DNA from: Bin87 sp965217175
Lineage (GTDB): Bacteria > Chloroflexota > Dehalococcoidia > Lucifugimonadales > UBA3495
NCBI GenBank assembly: GCA_965217175.1
Contig: OZ244251.1
Location: 186,001-250,000 of the forward strand
Length of the DNA: 64,000 nt
Direction: 5' to 3'
A program made the translations under genes and the position numbers. The notes under the pieces were generated by a model, which was not told where the DNA came from, searched no databases, and saw nothing but the letters and a program-made list of their open reading frames with translations. Below, piece after piece: positions 33,753-42,292 of the stretch. The stretch's first letter is position 1; each line of letters begins with the position of its first letter.

Positions 33753-34904
33753 ATGAACGCAATGAATGACACCCCATCGCCCGGCAGTCGCGTAGTCGTC
33801 GCAATGAGCGGCGGCGTAGATTCGTCGGTGGCGGCTTTGTTGCTGCACCAGGAAGGTTACGAAGTCATCGGCGTCACCATGAAGCTTTACGACATCGATC
33901 AGGCCGACCTGCCCGACTACTACCGCGGTTGCTGCACCATCGACGACGTTGAAGACGCCCGCGCGGTATGCCGTATTCTGGGTGTGCCCCACTATGTGCT
34001 GAACGTGCAGCGCGAGTTTCGCACCTTTGTAATCGATTATTTCCAGAGCGAGTATGAGAGCGGCCGCACTCCCCATCCCTGCATCGCCTGCAACGACAAG
34101 ATCAAGTTCAGTTTCCTGGCCCAGCGTGCCCAGTTGATGAACGCCACCCACGTCGCCACCGGACACTACGCCCGCATCGTAGCCGGCGGTTCCGGCGCCT
34201 GGGAGCTGCTCCGCGGCGTCGACGCCGGCAAGGACCAGTCATACGTCCTGTTTGGAATGCGGCAGGATCAGTTGGCCTCGACGCTCATGCCAATCGGTCA
34301 CTACCCCAAGGACGACATTCGCCGGCTCGCCTCCGATGCCAATTTCCCCAACGCCGACAAGCCCGACAGCCAGGACATCTGCTTCATACCCACTGGCGAT
34401 TACCGCGAGTTTCTGCGTCAGCGGACGGACGAACACCCCGGCGACATCGTTGATCCGGCGGGTAACGTCCTGGGCCAACACGAAGGAATCCAATATTTCA
34501 CCGTCGGCCAGCGCCGTGGCCTGGGCCTCTCCGGTGGGCCGCCTCGTTTCGTCATCCGGCTGGAACCGGACACCCGCCAGGTCGTCGTCGGCTCCGAAGA
34601 ACAGTTGTACGGGGATAGTTTCTACGCCGACCCGGTGTCCTGGGTATCGGGAGTGCCACCCACCGGTGAACTCAGTGTCACAGTGAAAATCCGCTACAAA
34701 TTTGCCGAAGCCCCGGCGACAGTTACCCCGGTCGGCTCCGGAGCAGTGGTACGTTTCCATAACCCTCAGCGAGCCATCACCCCCGGTCAGGCGGCGGTGT
34801 TCTATCAGGGTGATTCGGTGCTCGGCGGCGGCGTTATCGCCGGGGGTATTCCGCCGGAATCGCCCGAACCTGCGGTGGGACGAACAGCGCCTGCCCATGC
34901 CTGA
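33753..34904 (+). CDS. mnmA: tRNA-specific 2-thiouridylase MnmA
   Basis: 383 residues. Inserts sulfur at C2 of wobble uridine in tRNA-Lys, Glu and Gln. The PP-loop SGGVDSS begins at 19; the catalytic Cys pair is C110 (HPCIACN) and C210 (DSQDICFIP); the C-terminal beta domains follow (FTVGQRRGLGL). An extra CC at 60-61 (YRGCCTIDDVEDA) is common in this subgroup and sits close to the substrate site. It overlaps the start of rnhB by 8 bp, so the two are translationally coupled. The sulfur donor (IscS-type enzyme) is not in the window. Confidence 0.95.
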   Translation: MNAMNDTPSPGSRVVVAMSGGVDSSVAALLLHQEGYEVIGVTMKLYDIDQADLPDYYRGCCTIDDVEDARAVCRILGVPHYVLNVQREFRTFVIDYFQSEYESGRTPHPCIACNDKIKFSFLAQRAQLMNATHVATGHYARIVAGGSGAWELLRGVDAGKDQSYVLFGMRQDQLASTLMPIGHYPKDDIRRLASDANFPNADKPDSQDICFIPTGDYREFLRQRTDEHPGDIVDPAGNVLGQHEGIQYFTVGQRRGLGLSGGPPRFVIRLEPDTRQVVVGSEEQLYGDSFYADPVSWVSGVPPTGELSVTVKIRYKFAEAPATVTPVGSGAVVRFHNPQRAITPGQAAVFYQGDSVLGGGVIAGGIPPESPEPAVGRTAPAHA

Positions 34905-35562
34905 TCTGTCGCTGGAGGCAGATTTCAGGGCCCGGGGATTTCAACTGATCGCCGGGGTGGACGAAGCAGGGCGCGGCCCGTTGGCCGGGCCGGTTGCCGC
35001 CGCCGCCGTCATCCTGCCACCGGGCGTTTCCGGCGACGAAACGTGGTTAAGCGGCGTCGACGACAGCAAGCGGTTATCGCCGGCCCGACGAGAATCAGCC
35101 GCCGTTGCAATACGGCGTTACGCTCTGGCCTGGTCGGTAGCGCAGGTTTCGTCACGGGAAATCGACCATATCGGAATCGGCCCGGCCGTGGTTCAGGCGA
35201 TGATGGCAGCAGTCTCGGGATTGCGTCCCCCGCCCGACGGTTTGCTCTTGGATTGGGTACACATCAAAGATTGTGACCTGCCGTATCAACGCATCGTCAA
35301 GGGTGACCAAAAGTCCCTGTCCATCGCGGCGGCCAGCATATTGGCGAAGGTCTCCCGCGATCGGGAGATGGAGTCGGCGGCCCTGTTGTATCCCGGGTAC
35401 GGGTTTGCCAGCCACAAGGGTTATGCCACGGCCGATCATCTTCGTCGCCTGGCGGATCGCGGCCCGTGCCCGATTCACCGGCGCTCGTTCCATCCCCTCA
35501 ACGGCGCACCGAGACGCGACTGGACCACCGCACCGGCAGCACACAGTCGCGGCAGTGCGTAA
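34897..35562 (+). CDS. rnhB: Ribonuclease HII
   Basis: 221 residues. Cuts the RNA part of RNA-DNA hybrids and single ribonucleotides in DNA. Active-site residues are visible: D22 and E23 in GVDEAGRGPLAGP, DSKRL at 56-60, D119 in LLLDW, and the later KVSRDREM segment. ATG 34897 lies inside the end of mnmA (8-bp overlap), and the stop overlaps the yraN start in the same way, so the three genes look like one translationally coupled unit. The open frame from 34702 is unrelated mnmA antiphase sequence. Confidence 0.93.
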   Translation: MPDLSLEADFRARGFQLIAGVDEAGRGPLAGPVAAAAVILPPGVSGDETWLSGVDDSKRLSPARRESAAVAIRRYALAWSVAQVSSREIDHIGIGPAVVQAMMAAVSGLRPPPDGLLLDWVHIKDCDLPYQRIVKGDQKSLSIAAASILAKVSRDREMESAALLYPGYGFASHKGYATADHLRRLADRGPCPIHRRSFHPLNGAPRRDWTTAPAAHSRGSA

Positions 35563-35959
35563 CCCCGACGACGCTGGTCAGGTTGACCAGTCACCCCACC
35601 AGATCGGTCAGATTGGGGAGCGGCTGGCCAGGACCCACCTTGAGGCCAAGGGTTATAACATCGTCGCGGCCAATTACCGGTGCCGTTGGGGTGAGATAGA
35701 CCTGATTGCGTGCGACGGTTCCACCTGGGTATTCGTGGAAGTGCGTACCCGCCGCAGCCAGAGTTACGGCAGCCCCGAAGAGTCGATCACGCCACGCAAG
35801 GCGCAGCGTTTGCAACTGGCAGCCCAGCATTATATGACTCAACGTGAGGTCGTTCATCAGGTTGAGCCAGACTGGCGCATCGACCTGATCGCCATCCGGT
35901 TGGCAGCCGGCCGGCGTGTGGCCAGCATCCGGCACCTGGAAAACGCCGTTGAGGTGTGA
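35555..35959 (+). CDS. yraN: YraN/UPF0102 family nuclease-fold protein
   Basis: 134 residues. The family has a Holliday-junction-resolvase-like fold: GERLARTHLEAKGYNIVAAN followed by RWGEIDLIACDG and VFVEVRTRR, which supply the E, D and ExR-type acidic residues. Its biological role is not settled. Start GTG 35555 overlaps the rnhB stop by 8 bp; the typical rnhB-yraN neighbourhood supports this choice. The long upstream extension of the frame is antiphase rnhB sequence. Followed by a palindromic repeat. Confidence 0.85.
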   Translation: MRNPDDAGQVDQSPHQIGQIGERLARTHLEAKGYNIVAANYRCRWGEIDLIACDGSTWVFVEVRTRRSQSYGSPEESITPRKAQRLQLAAQHYMTQREVVHQVEPDWRIDLIAIRLAAGRRVASIRHLENAVEV

Positions 35960-36000
35960 AGCCCAATAGGCATCCCGCAAAACCAGCTCCGGCGTACCTA

Positions 36001-36113
36001 CTTTGTCATTGCGAGCGCAGCATGGCAATCTCGTCGCCATAGCAACAGCGGTTCGCCGACGTATGTTCAACCTCATCAAGATTGCCACGTCGCTATGCTC
36101 CCCGCAATGACAG
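36001..36113 (+). repeat. Palindromic repeat family 2, copy 2
   Basis: Two inverted 34-bp arms, CTTTGTCATTGCGAGCGCAG... and ...CTATGCTCCCCGCAATGACAG, enclose about 45 bp with GCGGTTCGCCGACGTATGTT. It aligns with 20200-20325 (reverse) and in part with 41960-42040. It fills most of the gap between yraN and apt. Confidence 0.75.
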
Positions 36114-36243
36114 ATAAAAGTGGGTACGCGTGAGGGAAAACGAGTGTCGGCAGTTGACTGTACCACCGCCGGATACTAGACTATTTCCCGCCGCACGGAC
36201 CGACTCGCCTGAGCACACCACGTCTGGCTGGTAACGCAGATAC

Positions 36244-36774
36244 ATGGCCATCAACATCGCTGATTACATCCGCAATGTCCCCGACTTTCCCGTCGCCGGT
36301 GTACAGTTCAAGGATATTACGTCCCTGCTGTTGTCCCCGGCTGCCTTTAGCGATACCATCGACCGGATGGTGGCCCACGCTGGGGCCAGCAAACCCGACT
36401 GTCTGGCCGCCATCGACTCCCGCGGGTTTCTGTTTGCGGCTCCCATGGCGGTCCGGATGCAGCTTCCGCTGTTGCTTATTCGCAAAGCCGGCAAACTGCC
36501 CGGCGAAACGCTGGAATTTGATTACAGTCTGGAGTACGGCAACAGCACCCTGGAGATACACGCCGGCGACATCACTCCGGGACACCGGGTGTTGATCATC
36601 GACGATCTGCTCGCCACCGGCGGCAGCCTGAATGCCGCGGTCAGCCTCATTGAAAAGGCTGGCGGGATCACTGCTTCCATCGGCGTGGTTATCGAACTGA
36701 TCGGATTGGGCGGGCGAGATGCCCTCTCCGGATATCACCTTTTCTCATTGGTATCCTTCGAGGTCGATGAGTAG
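36244..36774 (+). CDS. apt: Adenine phosphoribosyltransferase
   Basis: 176 residues. Salvages adenine with PRPP to AMP. The opening YIRNVPDFPVAGVQFKDIT, SRGFLFAAPMA, LIRKAGKLPGET and the PRPP-binding motif VLIIDDLLATGGS (about 119-131) are diagnostic. The length is normal. There is no clear Shine-Dalgarno before the ATG. The MBL gene follows after 51 bp on the same strand and may be co-transcribed. Confidence 0.94.
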   Translation: MAINIADYIRNVPDFPVAGVQFKDITSLLLSPAAFSDTIDRMVAHAGASKPDCLAAIDSRGFLFAAPMAVRMQLPLLLIRKAGKLPGETLEFDYSLEYGNSTLEIHAGDITPGHRVLIIDDLLATGGSLNAAVSLIEKAGGITASIGVVIELIGLGGRDALSGYHLFSLVSFEVDE

Positions 36775-36825
36775 TCGGCCGACCCCAACACGTGCAACCA
36801 CAGCTAAATCAGGAGGAATTCTGGA

Positions 36826-37698
36826 ATGGCAGACCAAGCAACCATCGGCAACGTTGAAGTAACCGCCGTCATCGATATGGTTCCCCCGCCGCGGGAACCT
36901 TCCGCAATGTTCCCCGATGTGCCGGCCGATGCCTGGGCCGGCCATGAAGATTCTTTGGAAAACGGTCAATTGCAGCTCTACTACGGCGTATTCCTGCTCA
37001 AGAGCCAGGACGACGTGATTCTAGTCGACACCGGCATGGGCCCCGGGCCGCATCCCGACCGTGGCAACGTTACGGGCAACCTCTATGAGGAGCTTCGGCC
37101 CCACCTCGAAACCAACGTGGGCGTCAATAACACCAACGTGGGTCCCAGCGATTCGGTCAATTATGTGATCCACACCCACCTGCACGGCGACCACGTGGGC
37201 TGGAACCTGCGCTACTCCGGCGGTATGCCGGCCCCCAACTTCCGCCGGGCCCGGTACATCATGTCCCGCCCCGACTATGACTGGTTCACATCGGAAGAAG
37301 GCCGCCGCAACTATCCCTATATTGACCGCCAGGTAATGCCGCTGCGCCGGTTGCGGCTGCAGCAGATTCTGGAAGAGCCCGAACACGTGGTCAACGATGA
37401 GATTTCCATCGGGCCGGCTCCCGGCCACACGCCTGGACATCAGGTGGTGTTCATCAACTCCAACGGCCAGCGTGGCGTAGTGATGGGCGACGTTCTGCAC
37501 ACCATCGCCCAGATCAGCGAGCCAACCTGGTGCGCCGGCGTGGACACCGACAAAGAGCAGTCCGCTGCCTCCCGTACCCGTCTGCTGGACGCTGCCGAGG
37601 AAGGCGACTGGATCATCTGCGCCGGGCACTTCCCTCCGGGCAAGCAGATCGGCAAGATCGCCCGCGTGGACGGCAAGCGCGTCTGGCAACCCCTGTAA
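36826..37698 (+). CDS. MBL-fold metallo-hydrolase
   Basis: 290 residues, metallo-beta-lactamase fold. The metal motif THLHGDHVGW (HxHxDH) is near 117-126, APGHTPGHQVVF supplies the third His, and VVMGDVL the bridging Asp; the last His is in CAGHFPPG near the C-terminus. The layout is like the AttM/lactonase-type group, but no substrate can be assigned. AGGAGG lies 9 bp before the ATG. The next gene starts 114 bp downstream. Confidence 0.85.
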   Translation: MADQATIGNVEVTAVIDMVPPPREPSAMFPDVPADAWAGHEDSLENGQLQLYYGVFLLKSQDDVILVDTGMGPGPHPDRGNVTGNLYEELRPHLETNVGVNNTNVGPSDSVNYVIHTHLHGDHVGWNLRYSGGMPAPNFRRARYIMSRPDYDWFTSEEGRRNYPYIDRQVMPLRRLRLQQILEEPEHVVNDEISIGPAPGHTPGHQVVFINSNGQRGVVMGDVLHTIAQISEPTWCAGVDTDKEQSAASRTRLLDAAEEGDWIICAGHFPPGKQIGKIARVDGKRVWQPL

Positions 37699-37812
37699 CA
37701 ACTGAATTGGCCGCTCCGCTTCCGCACACCAGGCGGAGGGGAGCGGTTGACCCTTTCCGTGGTGGAACCCGGCGACCGCAGCACCCTCCGCAGTAAAACC
37801 CCCAGAGGCGAT

Positions 37813-38544
37813 ATGAGCCAACTCCTCAGCCTTCTCGAACGCATAGAACAGGGTACTGGCCCGTCGCTGGGGTTCGGCCCCGGCCGGTCAGGGCGGCTGC
37901 CCGGCATGGCCCTGATTGCCCGCTGTTCCGGCGACCTGCCGGTAGCGGTTGCCGCCGCCCGCGAAGCCGCGGATGCCCTGGTGATCGTTACTCCGGATTC
38001 CACGCCTGGGGGTCGGCCGGACCTGGACGGCTGCATTTGGGGCGCGGGAGGAGTGCCTCTGCAACCCAGCGTCATCGGCGCGTGGCACGACGCAGGAGCT
38101 GACTTCGCGATATCTCCCCTGGCCGGCGCCGTGGTCGACGCCATCGACATCGCCCAACCGGCATTGCTCCACGGCATCAGGATTCCCGACAATGCAGACG
38201 ACGACACCTGGAGGATTCTGGCCGGCATACCGGTGCAGGCTCTGGTAACCGACCGGTCTGGCCGTTCCGGCCCCTGGCAACTGACCGAGTTGGGCCAGGT
38301 CGCAGATTGTGCCCACCGTACCGACAAGCACCTGTTCGTTCGAGTCAGCGAAGCGCCCTCCGCCAACGAACTGCTGGCCCTGCGGCAGGCTGGCGCCCTG
38401 GCCATCGTCGTTGAGGCCAACGCCCTGGGCGCGGACGGTATGGCCGCCCTCAAAAACGACCTGCTGGCAATGTCCCGGCCGCAACCGGCCATCCGACGGC
38501 GCGGTTCCCCGCTGCCCGGTCCCGGCGACGGCGCGGCGTCCTGA
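37813..38544 (+). CDS. Conserved-looking protein of unknown function
   Basis: 243 residues with alternating short strands and helices (GMALIARCSGDLPVAVAAAR, LVIVTPDS, AGADFAISPLAGAVVDAIDI, VQALVTDRSG, HLFVRVSE, AGALAIVVEANALG), a pattern that suggests a small alpha/beta or TIM-barrel fold. No catalytic motif was recognised and the family cannot be named. ATG 37813 follows AGAGG closely; the frame is open from 37747. It sits between the MBL protein and the site-2 protease on the same strand. The tail is Pro/Arg-rich. Confidence 0.6.
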   Translation: MSQLLSLLERIEQGTGPSLGFGPGRSGRLPGMALIARCSGDLPVAVAAAREAADALVIVTPDSTPGGRPDLDGCIWGAGGVPLQPSVIGAWHDAGADFAISPLAGAVVDAIDIAQPALLHGIRIPDNADDDTWRILAGIPVQALVTDRSGRSGPWQLTELGQVADCAHRTDKHLFVRVSEAPSANELLALRQAGALAIVVEANALGADGMAALKNDLLAMSRPQPAIRRRGSPLPGPGDGAAS

Positions 38545-38608
38545 CCGATTGATCCAAGGTGTATCAACCCGGTATGCTGCCCGGCGCATTGGTCGCCGCT
38601 GAGCCCAA

Positions 38609-39316
38609 TTGATTCTCCAGAACCTGCAATTACTCCAGCAAAGCCCGGCGATCTTTGCCCTGGTTATTGGCATCGGGGTGATCGGCCTCGTCGTCGGATT
38701 CACCATCCATGAATTCTGCCACGCCCTGGCGGCCCACGGCGAAGGGGATTCAACCGCCCATCAGATGGGTCGCTTAACCTTCAATCCCCTCAAGCATATT
38801 GACCTGTTTGGGTTTATCCTGATCCTGGTTATAGGGTTCGGGTGGGCCAAACCGGTGCAGGTCGATCCGTACAACCTCCGGCACGGCCGATTAGGGATGT
38901 CATGGGTGGCGGTGGTAGGCCCGCTGTCCAACATCGTCTTGGCATTTCTGTTGGGCCTGCTGTTCCGGTTTGAGCTGCTGAATACCCGCCCGGGATTCTC
39001 CAATACCGAAGACATACTTGCGTTTGCGGTCAGTCTCATAATCTTCTACAACCTGGTGCTGGGTATTTTCAACCTGATTCCCCTGCCGCCGCTGGACGGC
39101 AGCAAGGTTTTGGGCGGGCTGCTACCCAGGTCCCTGTACGGCCCCTATCTCCGGTTCGAGCGGCACGGGTGGCTAATCCTCATCGGTTTGGTGATGGCTA
39201 ACTTTTTGCTCAGTCGGGTCGCCGGAGTGAATATACTCGGATCGGTCATAACTCCCCCGCTGCGGTTCCTGTTTGGACTGGCGGCTGGCCCCGATCTGGC
39301 GCGCTTCTTCTTCTGA
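38609..39316 (+). CDS. Site-2 protease family (M50) intramembrane metalloprotease
   Basis: 235 residues, strongly hydrophobic. The zinc motif HEFCH is at 34-38 in the first long helix, FNPLKHID at 58-65 and the second metal motif NLIPLPPLDG with Asp163, as expected for the short rhomboid-like S2P group without PDZ domain. Such enzymes cleave within membrane helices, often in signalling or quality control. It starts with TTG 38609. A paralogue lacking these motifs follows 112 bp downstream. Confidence 0.85.
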   Translation: MILQNLQLLQQSPAIFALVIGIGVIGLVVGFTIHEFCHALAAHGEGDSTAHQMGRLTFNPLKHIDLFGFILILVIGFGWAKPVQVDPYNLRHGRLGMSWVAVVGPLSNIVLAFLLGLLFRFELLNTRPGFSNTEDILAFAVSLIIFYNLVLGIFNLIPLPPLDGSKVLGGLLPRSLYGPYLRFERHGWLILIGLVMANFLLSRVAGVNILGSVITPPLRFLFGLAAGPDLARFFF

Positions 39317-39428
39317 ACTCCAGCGAAACGCGAGAGGTTAAGCCAATCAGCGTGTTGGAAGTCCGGCAAACCCGCTCCGGCGGCCCGAACCTGGCGACCC
39401 CCGTCATGGCTTACTATCAACGCCGGCC

Positions 39429-40124
39429 ATGATCATTTCGTCCACCAGCCTGATATCCGACGCTTTCGACACGTTGTTGCGCCTGTGGGTGCTCTGCGCC
39501 CTCGCCTCCGCTTTCGCCGTCGTCGTGAACGGTTGGTGCCAGGCAGTGGCGGCAACGCTTTTTGGCGACCCGGCACCCCGGGCGCAGGGACGTCTCTTTG
39601 GCAACCCGGTTAGACACTTCGATCCCGTTGGTTCGATCCTGTCCACCATGACCGGATTCGGGTGGGGCCGCGCCGTTCCCGGCAACGCAACCCGACAGGG
39701 ACGGTGGCCGTCAGTCGCCATCGCGGCGGCCGGGCCGGTGGGGAACATTACGGTGGCATTCCTGCTGGCAGCCCCCATCAAGGCGGGTTGGCTCTCCTGG
39801 TCCAACCCCTCTCCCGATAGCCTGGTTCTGGTAATGACCGGCGGGTTGCAGTCGGGAATCTCCGATGTGGTTGGGCTGTTGGTGGTATACAACCTGCTGA
39901 TGGCGGTATTCCACATCCTGCCGTTCTCACCGCTCACCGGTTACCGGGTGCTGGCGGCGCTGTTGCCGGCATCGGCCGCCGAGACGCACCAGAAGTTTCA
40001 GCGTTTCGCTCCGTTGCTCCTGGTAGTGCTGGTGTCCGCCAGCTACGTGCTTCCACCGGGACTGCTGTGGTCCACCATCCTGCCGGCGGCGCAGTGGCTC
40101 GGCGGGTTGGCCACCGGCTACTGA
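39429..40124 (+). CDS. Inactive site-2 protease paralogue
   Basis: 231 residues, aligns with the preceding gene along its length. At the exact zinc-motif position (34-38) HEFCH is replaced by NGWCQ, and the PPLDG Asp is replaced by Thr (PFSPLTGYRV). The GNPVRHFDPVGSI and GFGWGRAV segments, the AAAGPVGNI loop and the membrane helices remain. The frame is intact and well composed, so this is likely a conserved pseudoprotease rather than a decaying gene. It could partner or regulate the active protease. ATG follows the region of GCCGGCC without a clear Shine-Dalgarno. Confidence 0.75.
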   Translation: MIISSTSLISDAFDTLLRLWVLCALASAFAVVVNGWCQAVAATLFGDPAPRAQGRLFGNPVRHFDPVGSILSTMTGFGWGRAVPGNATRQGRWPSVAIAAAGPVGNITVAFLLAAPIKAGWLSWSNPSPDSLVLVMTGGLQSGISDVVGLLVVYNLLMAVFHILPFSPLTGYRVLAALLPASAAETHQKFQRFAPLLLVVLVSASYVLPPGLLWSTILPAAQWLGGLATGY

Positions 40125-40138
40125 ACGCAAGCAGCTGG

Positions 40139-40957
40139 CTACCCGGTCGGCCCGAACCGTTCGGTGCGAATCGATCCTTCAGGGATACCGACCGACAGCA
40201 AAGAATCCGCCGCCGCTTCCACAAATCCCGTTGGCCCGCACGCATAGCACAATGGAGCTGCGGGGCCGCAGTTCAGGCCATCGAGTGTCGCCAGACAATC
40301 CGCCAGCATGGCAGCATCAATTCGCCGGGCGTATCCTCTCCAATCCGGCGGTTGTTGACGGGTGAAAGAGTATGCTACTTCAACCCGCTGGGTACGGGTG
40401 GACAACGCATCCAGCCAACCCCGATAGATGATGTCCGCCGGCGTGCGTACCGAGTACAGCAGCAGGGTTGGTAGTTGTGGAGCCACCGTTTCCCGGTGCG
40501 CCAGCATGGATCGCAACGGCACGATGCCAGATCCTCCCGCCAGCAAAAAGAGCGGCCCGCCCATTTCCTGCGTCCAGGTGAACGGCCCGCCGATTGGCCC
40601 CCGAACCTCCAGCACGTCGCCCGACTGCACCACCTCGTGGAAATACGGCGACACCTCGCCGTCCGATATCAGCTCAACGGTCAGGTCGATGGTATCAGCG
40701 GAGCCGGATGCCATATCAGAGACGCTGGCAATATCAACGGGCGCCGATGCCACCGAGTAGGAACGCTGGGCCTGATATCCGTCGGGGGCAGTGAGGCGCA
40801 CGTCGTAGTGCTGCCCGGCGCGGAAGGCCCGGGGCTCGCTCAGCCGCAGCGTGAACGTCTTGGCCCGGTGCGTTTCCACCGTTACCCGCTCCACCTCAGC
40901 CGTCTGCCACGGCGTCGAGGCGGTTGATGGTAATGTCGGCGCTCCGGATTCAGACAC
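40139..40957 (-). CDS. FAD/NAD-binding oxidoreductase (ferredoxin-reductase-like)
   Basis: 272 residues. FAD-binding barrel with RSYSVASAP near 65-73 and an NAD(P) domain with LLAGGSGIVPLRSML and CYACGPTGFVEAAAD. There is no iron-sulfur domain. It lies 80 bp downstream of the sulfite-oxidase-like gene on the same strand; the pair is a common arrangement and suggests that this reductase passes electrons to or from the molybdoenzyme. The ATG is at 40957. Confidence 0.85.
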   Translation of the reverse strand: MSESGAPTLPSTASTPWQTAEVERVTVETHRAKTFTLRLSEPRAFRAGQHYDVRLTAPDGYQAQRSYSVASAPVDIASVSDMASGSADTIDLTVELISDGEVSPYFHEVVQSGDVLEVRGPIGGPFTWTQEMGGPLFLLAGGSGIVPLRSMLAHRETVAPQLPTLLLYSVRTPADIIYRGWLDALSTRTQRVEVAYSFTRQQPPDWRGYARRIDAAMLADCLATLDGLNCGPAAPLCYACGPTGFVEAAADSLLSVGIPEGSIRTERFGPTG

Positions 40958-41037
40958 GGGCCGGCACTACGCACGGAGTGAGCGGCGGTGCGTGGGGCGC
41001 CGGCGGGCCGTGGTTGGCAGGAAGCGGGACAGTGTAG

Positions 41038-41643
41038 CTAGTCGCCCCAATACCGCTGTTCTTTCCACGGATCGCCGTACATGTGATAGCCGTATTGCTC
41101 CCAGAACCCCGCTCGGTCGGCATCCATGAACCGGATGCCCTGCAACCACTTCGCCGACTTCCAGAAGTACAGGTGCGGCACAACCAGCCGGGCCGGCCCT
41201 CCGTGTTCCGCCTCGATGGGTTTCCCGTCGAACTCGAAGGCCACCATCCCGCGCCCGTCGATCACGTCCCAGGTAGGCAGGTTCGTGGTGTAACCGCCGT
41301 AGGAAAACGCCATGATGTATGGCGGCACGTCGGTGACACCCGCGGCGACCAGCAGGTCGTCGATTGTAACGCCCTTCCAGCTCGTATCCAGTTTGCTCCA
41401 CTTGGTCACGCAGTGGATGTCCGTGTGAATCTCCGTCACGGGCAAATCGCGAAACTCTTGCCACGTCCATTGGCCCAGCGGTTCGCCGTCCACGCCAACC
41501 AGCGAGAACGTCCATTGTTCCAGTGGTACACGCTGCGTTGGGCCGGCGGTCAGCACCGGGAACCCGCGTTCCAGGTACTGGCCGGGCGGAATGGGTCGTG
41601 GCGGCGTTTCGCGGCGGCGTCCGAAAAATCCCCGGGTGGTCAT
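41038..41643 (-). CDS. Sulfite-oxidase-like molybdopterin oxidoreductase
   Basis: 201 residues, compact molybdenum-cofactor domain. The Mo-ligand Cys is in DIHCVTKWSKLDTSWKG near residue 78; GGYTTNLP and GGPARLVVPHLYFWKSAKW are family motifs also seen in YedY/MsrP-type proteins. It has no twin-arginine signal peptide (starts MTTRGFFGRRRETPP), so it is probably cytoplasmic. Its physiological substrate is unknown. The flavin reductase gene follows. Confidence 0.85.
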   Translation of the reverse strand: MTTRGFFGRRRETPPRPIPPGQYLERGFPVLTAGPTQRVPLEQWTFSLVGVDGEPLGQWTWQEFRDLPVTEIHTDIHCVTKWSKLDTSWKGVTIDDLLVAAGVTDVPPYIMAFSYGGYTTNLPTWDVIDGRGMVAFEFDGKPIEAEHGGPARLVVPHLYFWKSAKWLQGIRFMDADRAGFWEQYGYHMYGDPWKEQRYWGD

Positions 41644-41678
41644 GGGCGCGATCTCCTCATCAATTCAGTCGAAGCATC

Positions 41679-41769
41679 TGGCGGAGAGGGCGGGATTCGA
41701 ACCCGCGATACCCCAGAGGGGTATACCGGTTTTCGAGACCGGCGCCTTCAACCACTCGGCCACCTCTCC
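41679..41769 (-). tRNA. trnS: tRNA-Ser (anticodon CGA)
   Basis: 91 nt on the minus strand with encoded CCA (41681-41679). Acceptor GGAGAGG/CCTCTCC is perfect, the anticodon loop TCTCGAAAA gives CGA, T arm GCGGG-TTCGAAT-CCCGC is perfect and the long variable arm TACCCCTCTGGGGTA marks a class II serine tRNA. Confidence 0.95.
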
Positions 41770-41959
41770 ACATCGGCAAAAGTAACGGGCAGGCCGCCCG
41801 TTTGGCGTGGCTAACGGGTTTCGCAACACCAGCCCGTGGTTGGTAACCATTGTACCATCCGTGAGTTTGCCGCCGATGCGGACCCGGGCAGCTTGTTAAC
41901 CGGTTCATTGGCAGGGCGCTGAAAAATGTCAACGAGTTCGTCAGCTTCACCCGTACTCG

Positions 41960-42040
41960 CTTTGCCATTACCGGCTTAGCGCGGCAATCTCGTCGCGTTG
42001 GTAACGCGGCGGTTCGTCGACGTGTGTTCAGCCGACAAGT
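41960..42040 (+). repeat. Palindromic repeat family 2, partial copy 3
   Basis: CTTTGCCATTACCGGCTTAG... with GGCAATCTCGTCGC and GCGGTTCGTCGACGTGTGTT matches the left arm and interior of 36001-36113; the right arm is lost. It lies in the 520-bp space between tRNA-Ser and thrC, in which nothing else was recognised. Confidence 0.65.
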
Positions 42041-42292
42041 TCAGTTGCGTTGACATTGAACCTGCCGGTTGCCAGTATCGCCGCCGTCTGGCAGAATGTT
42101 TACTTGCGTGAGCCCAGTATTACATGAGTGCAACTTATTGAACTTGTCCTTGAGGTGTTGCGGTCAACCGCCAGGGACAATAACCGCCGGGCGCGGACCC
42201 CACATCGACCGCGGCGACACAGCGACGAATCATAGCCTGAACGGGCCGCCCAACAGCCGGCACGCCCAACCCACCAACGGAGGTACCGCCCC

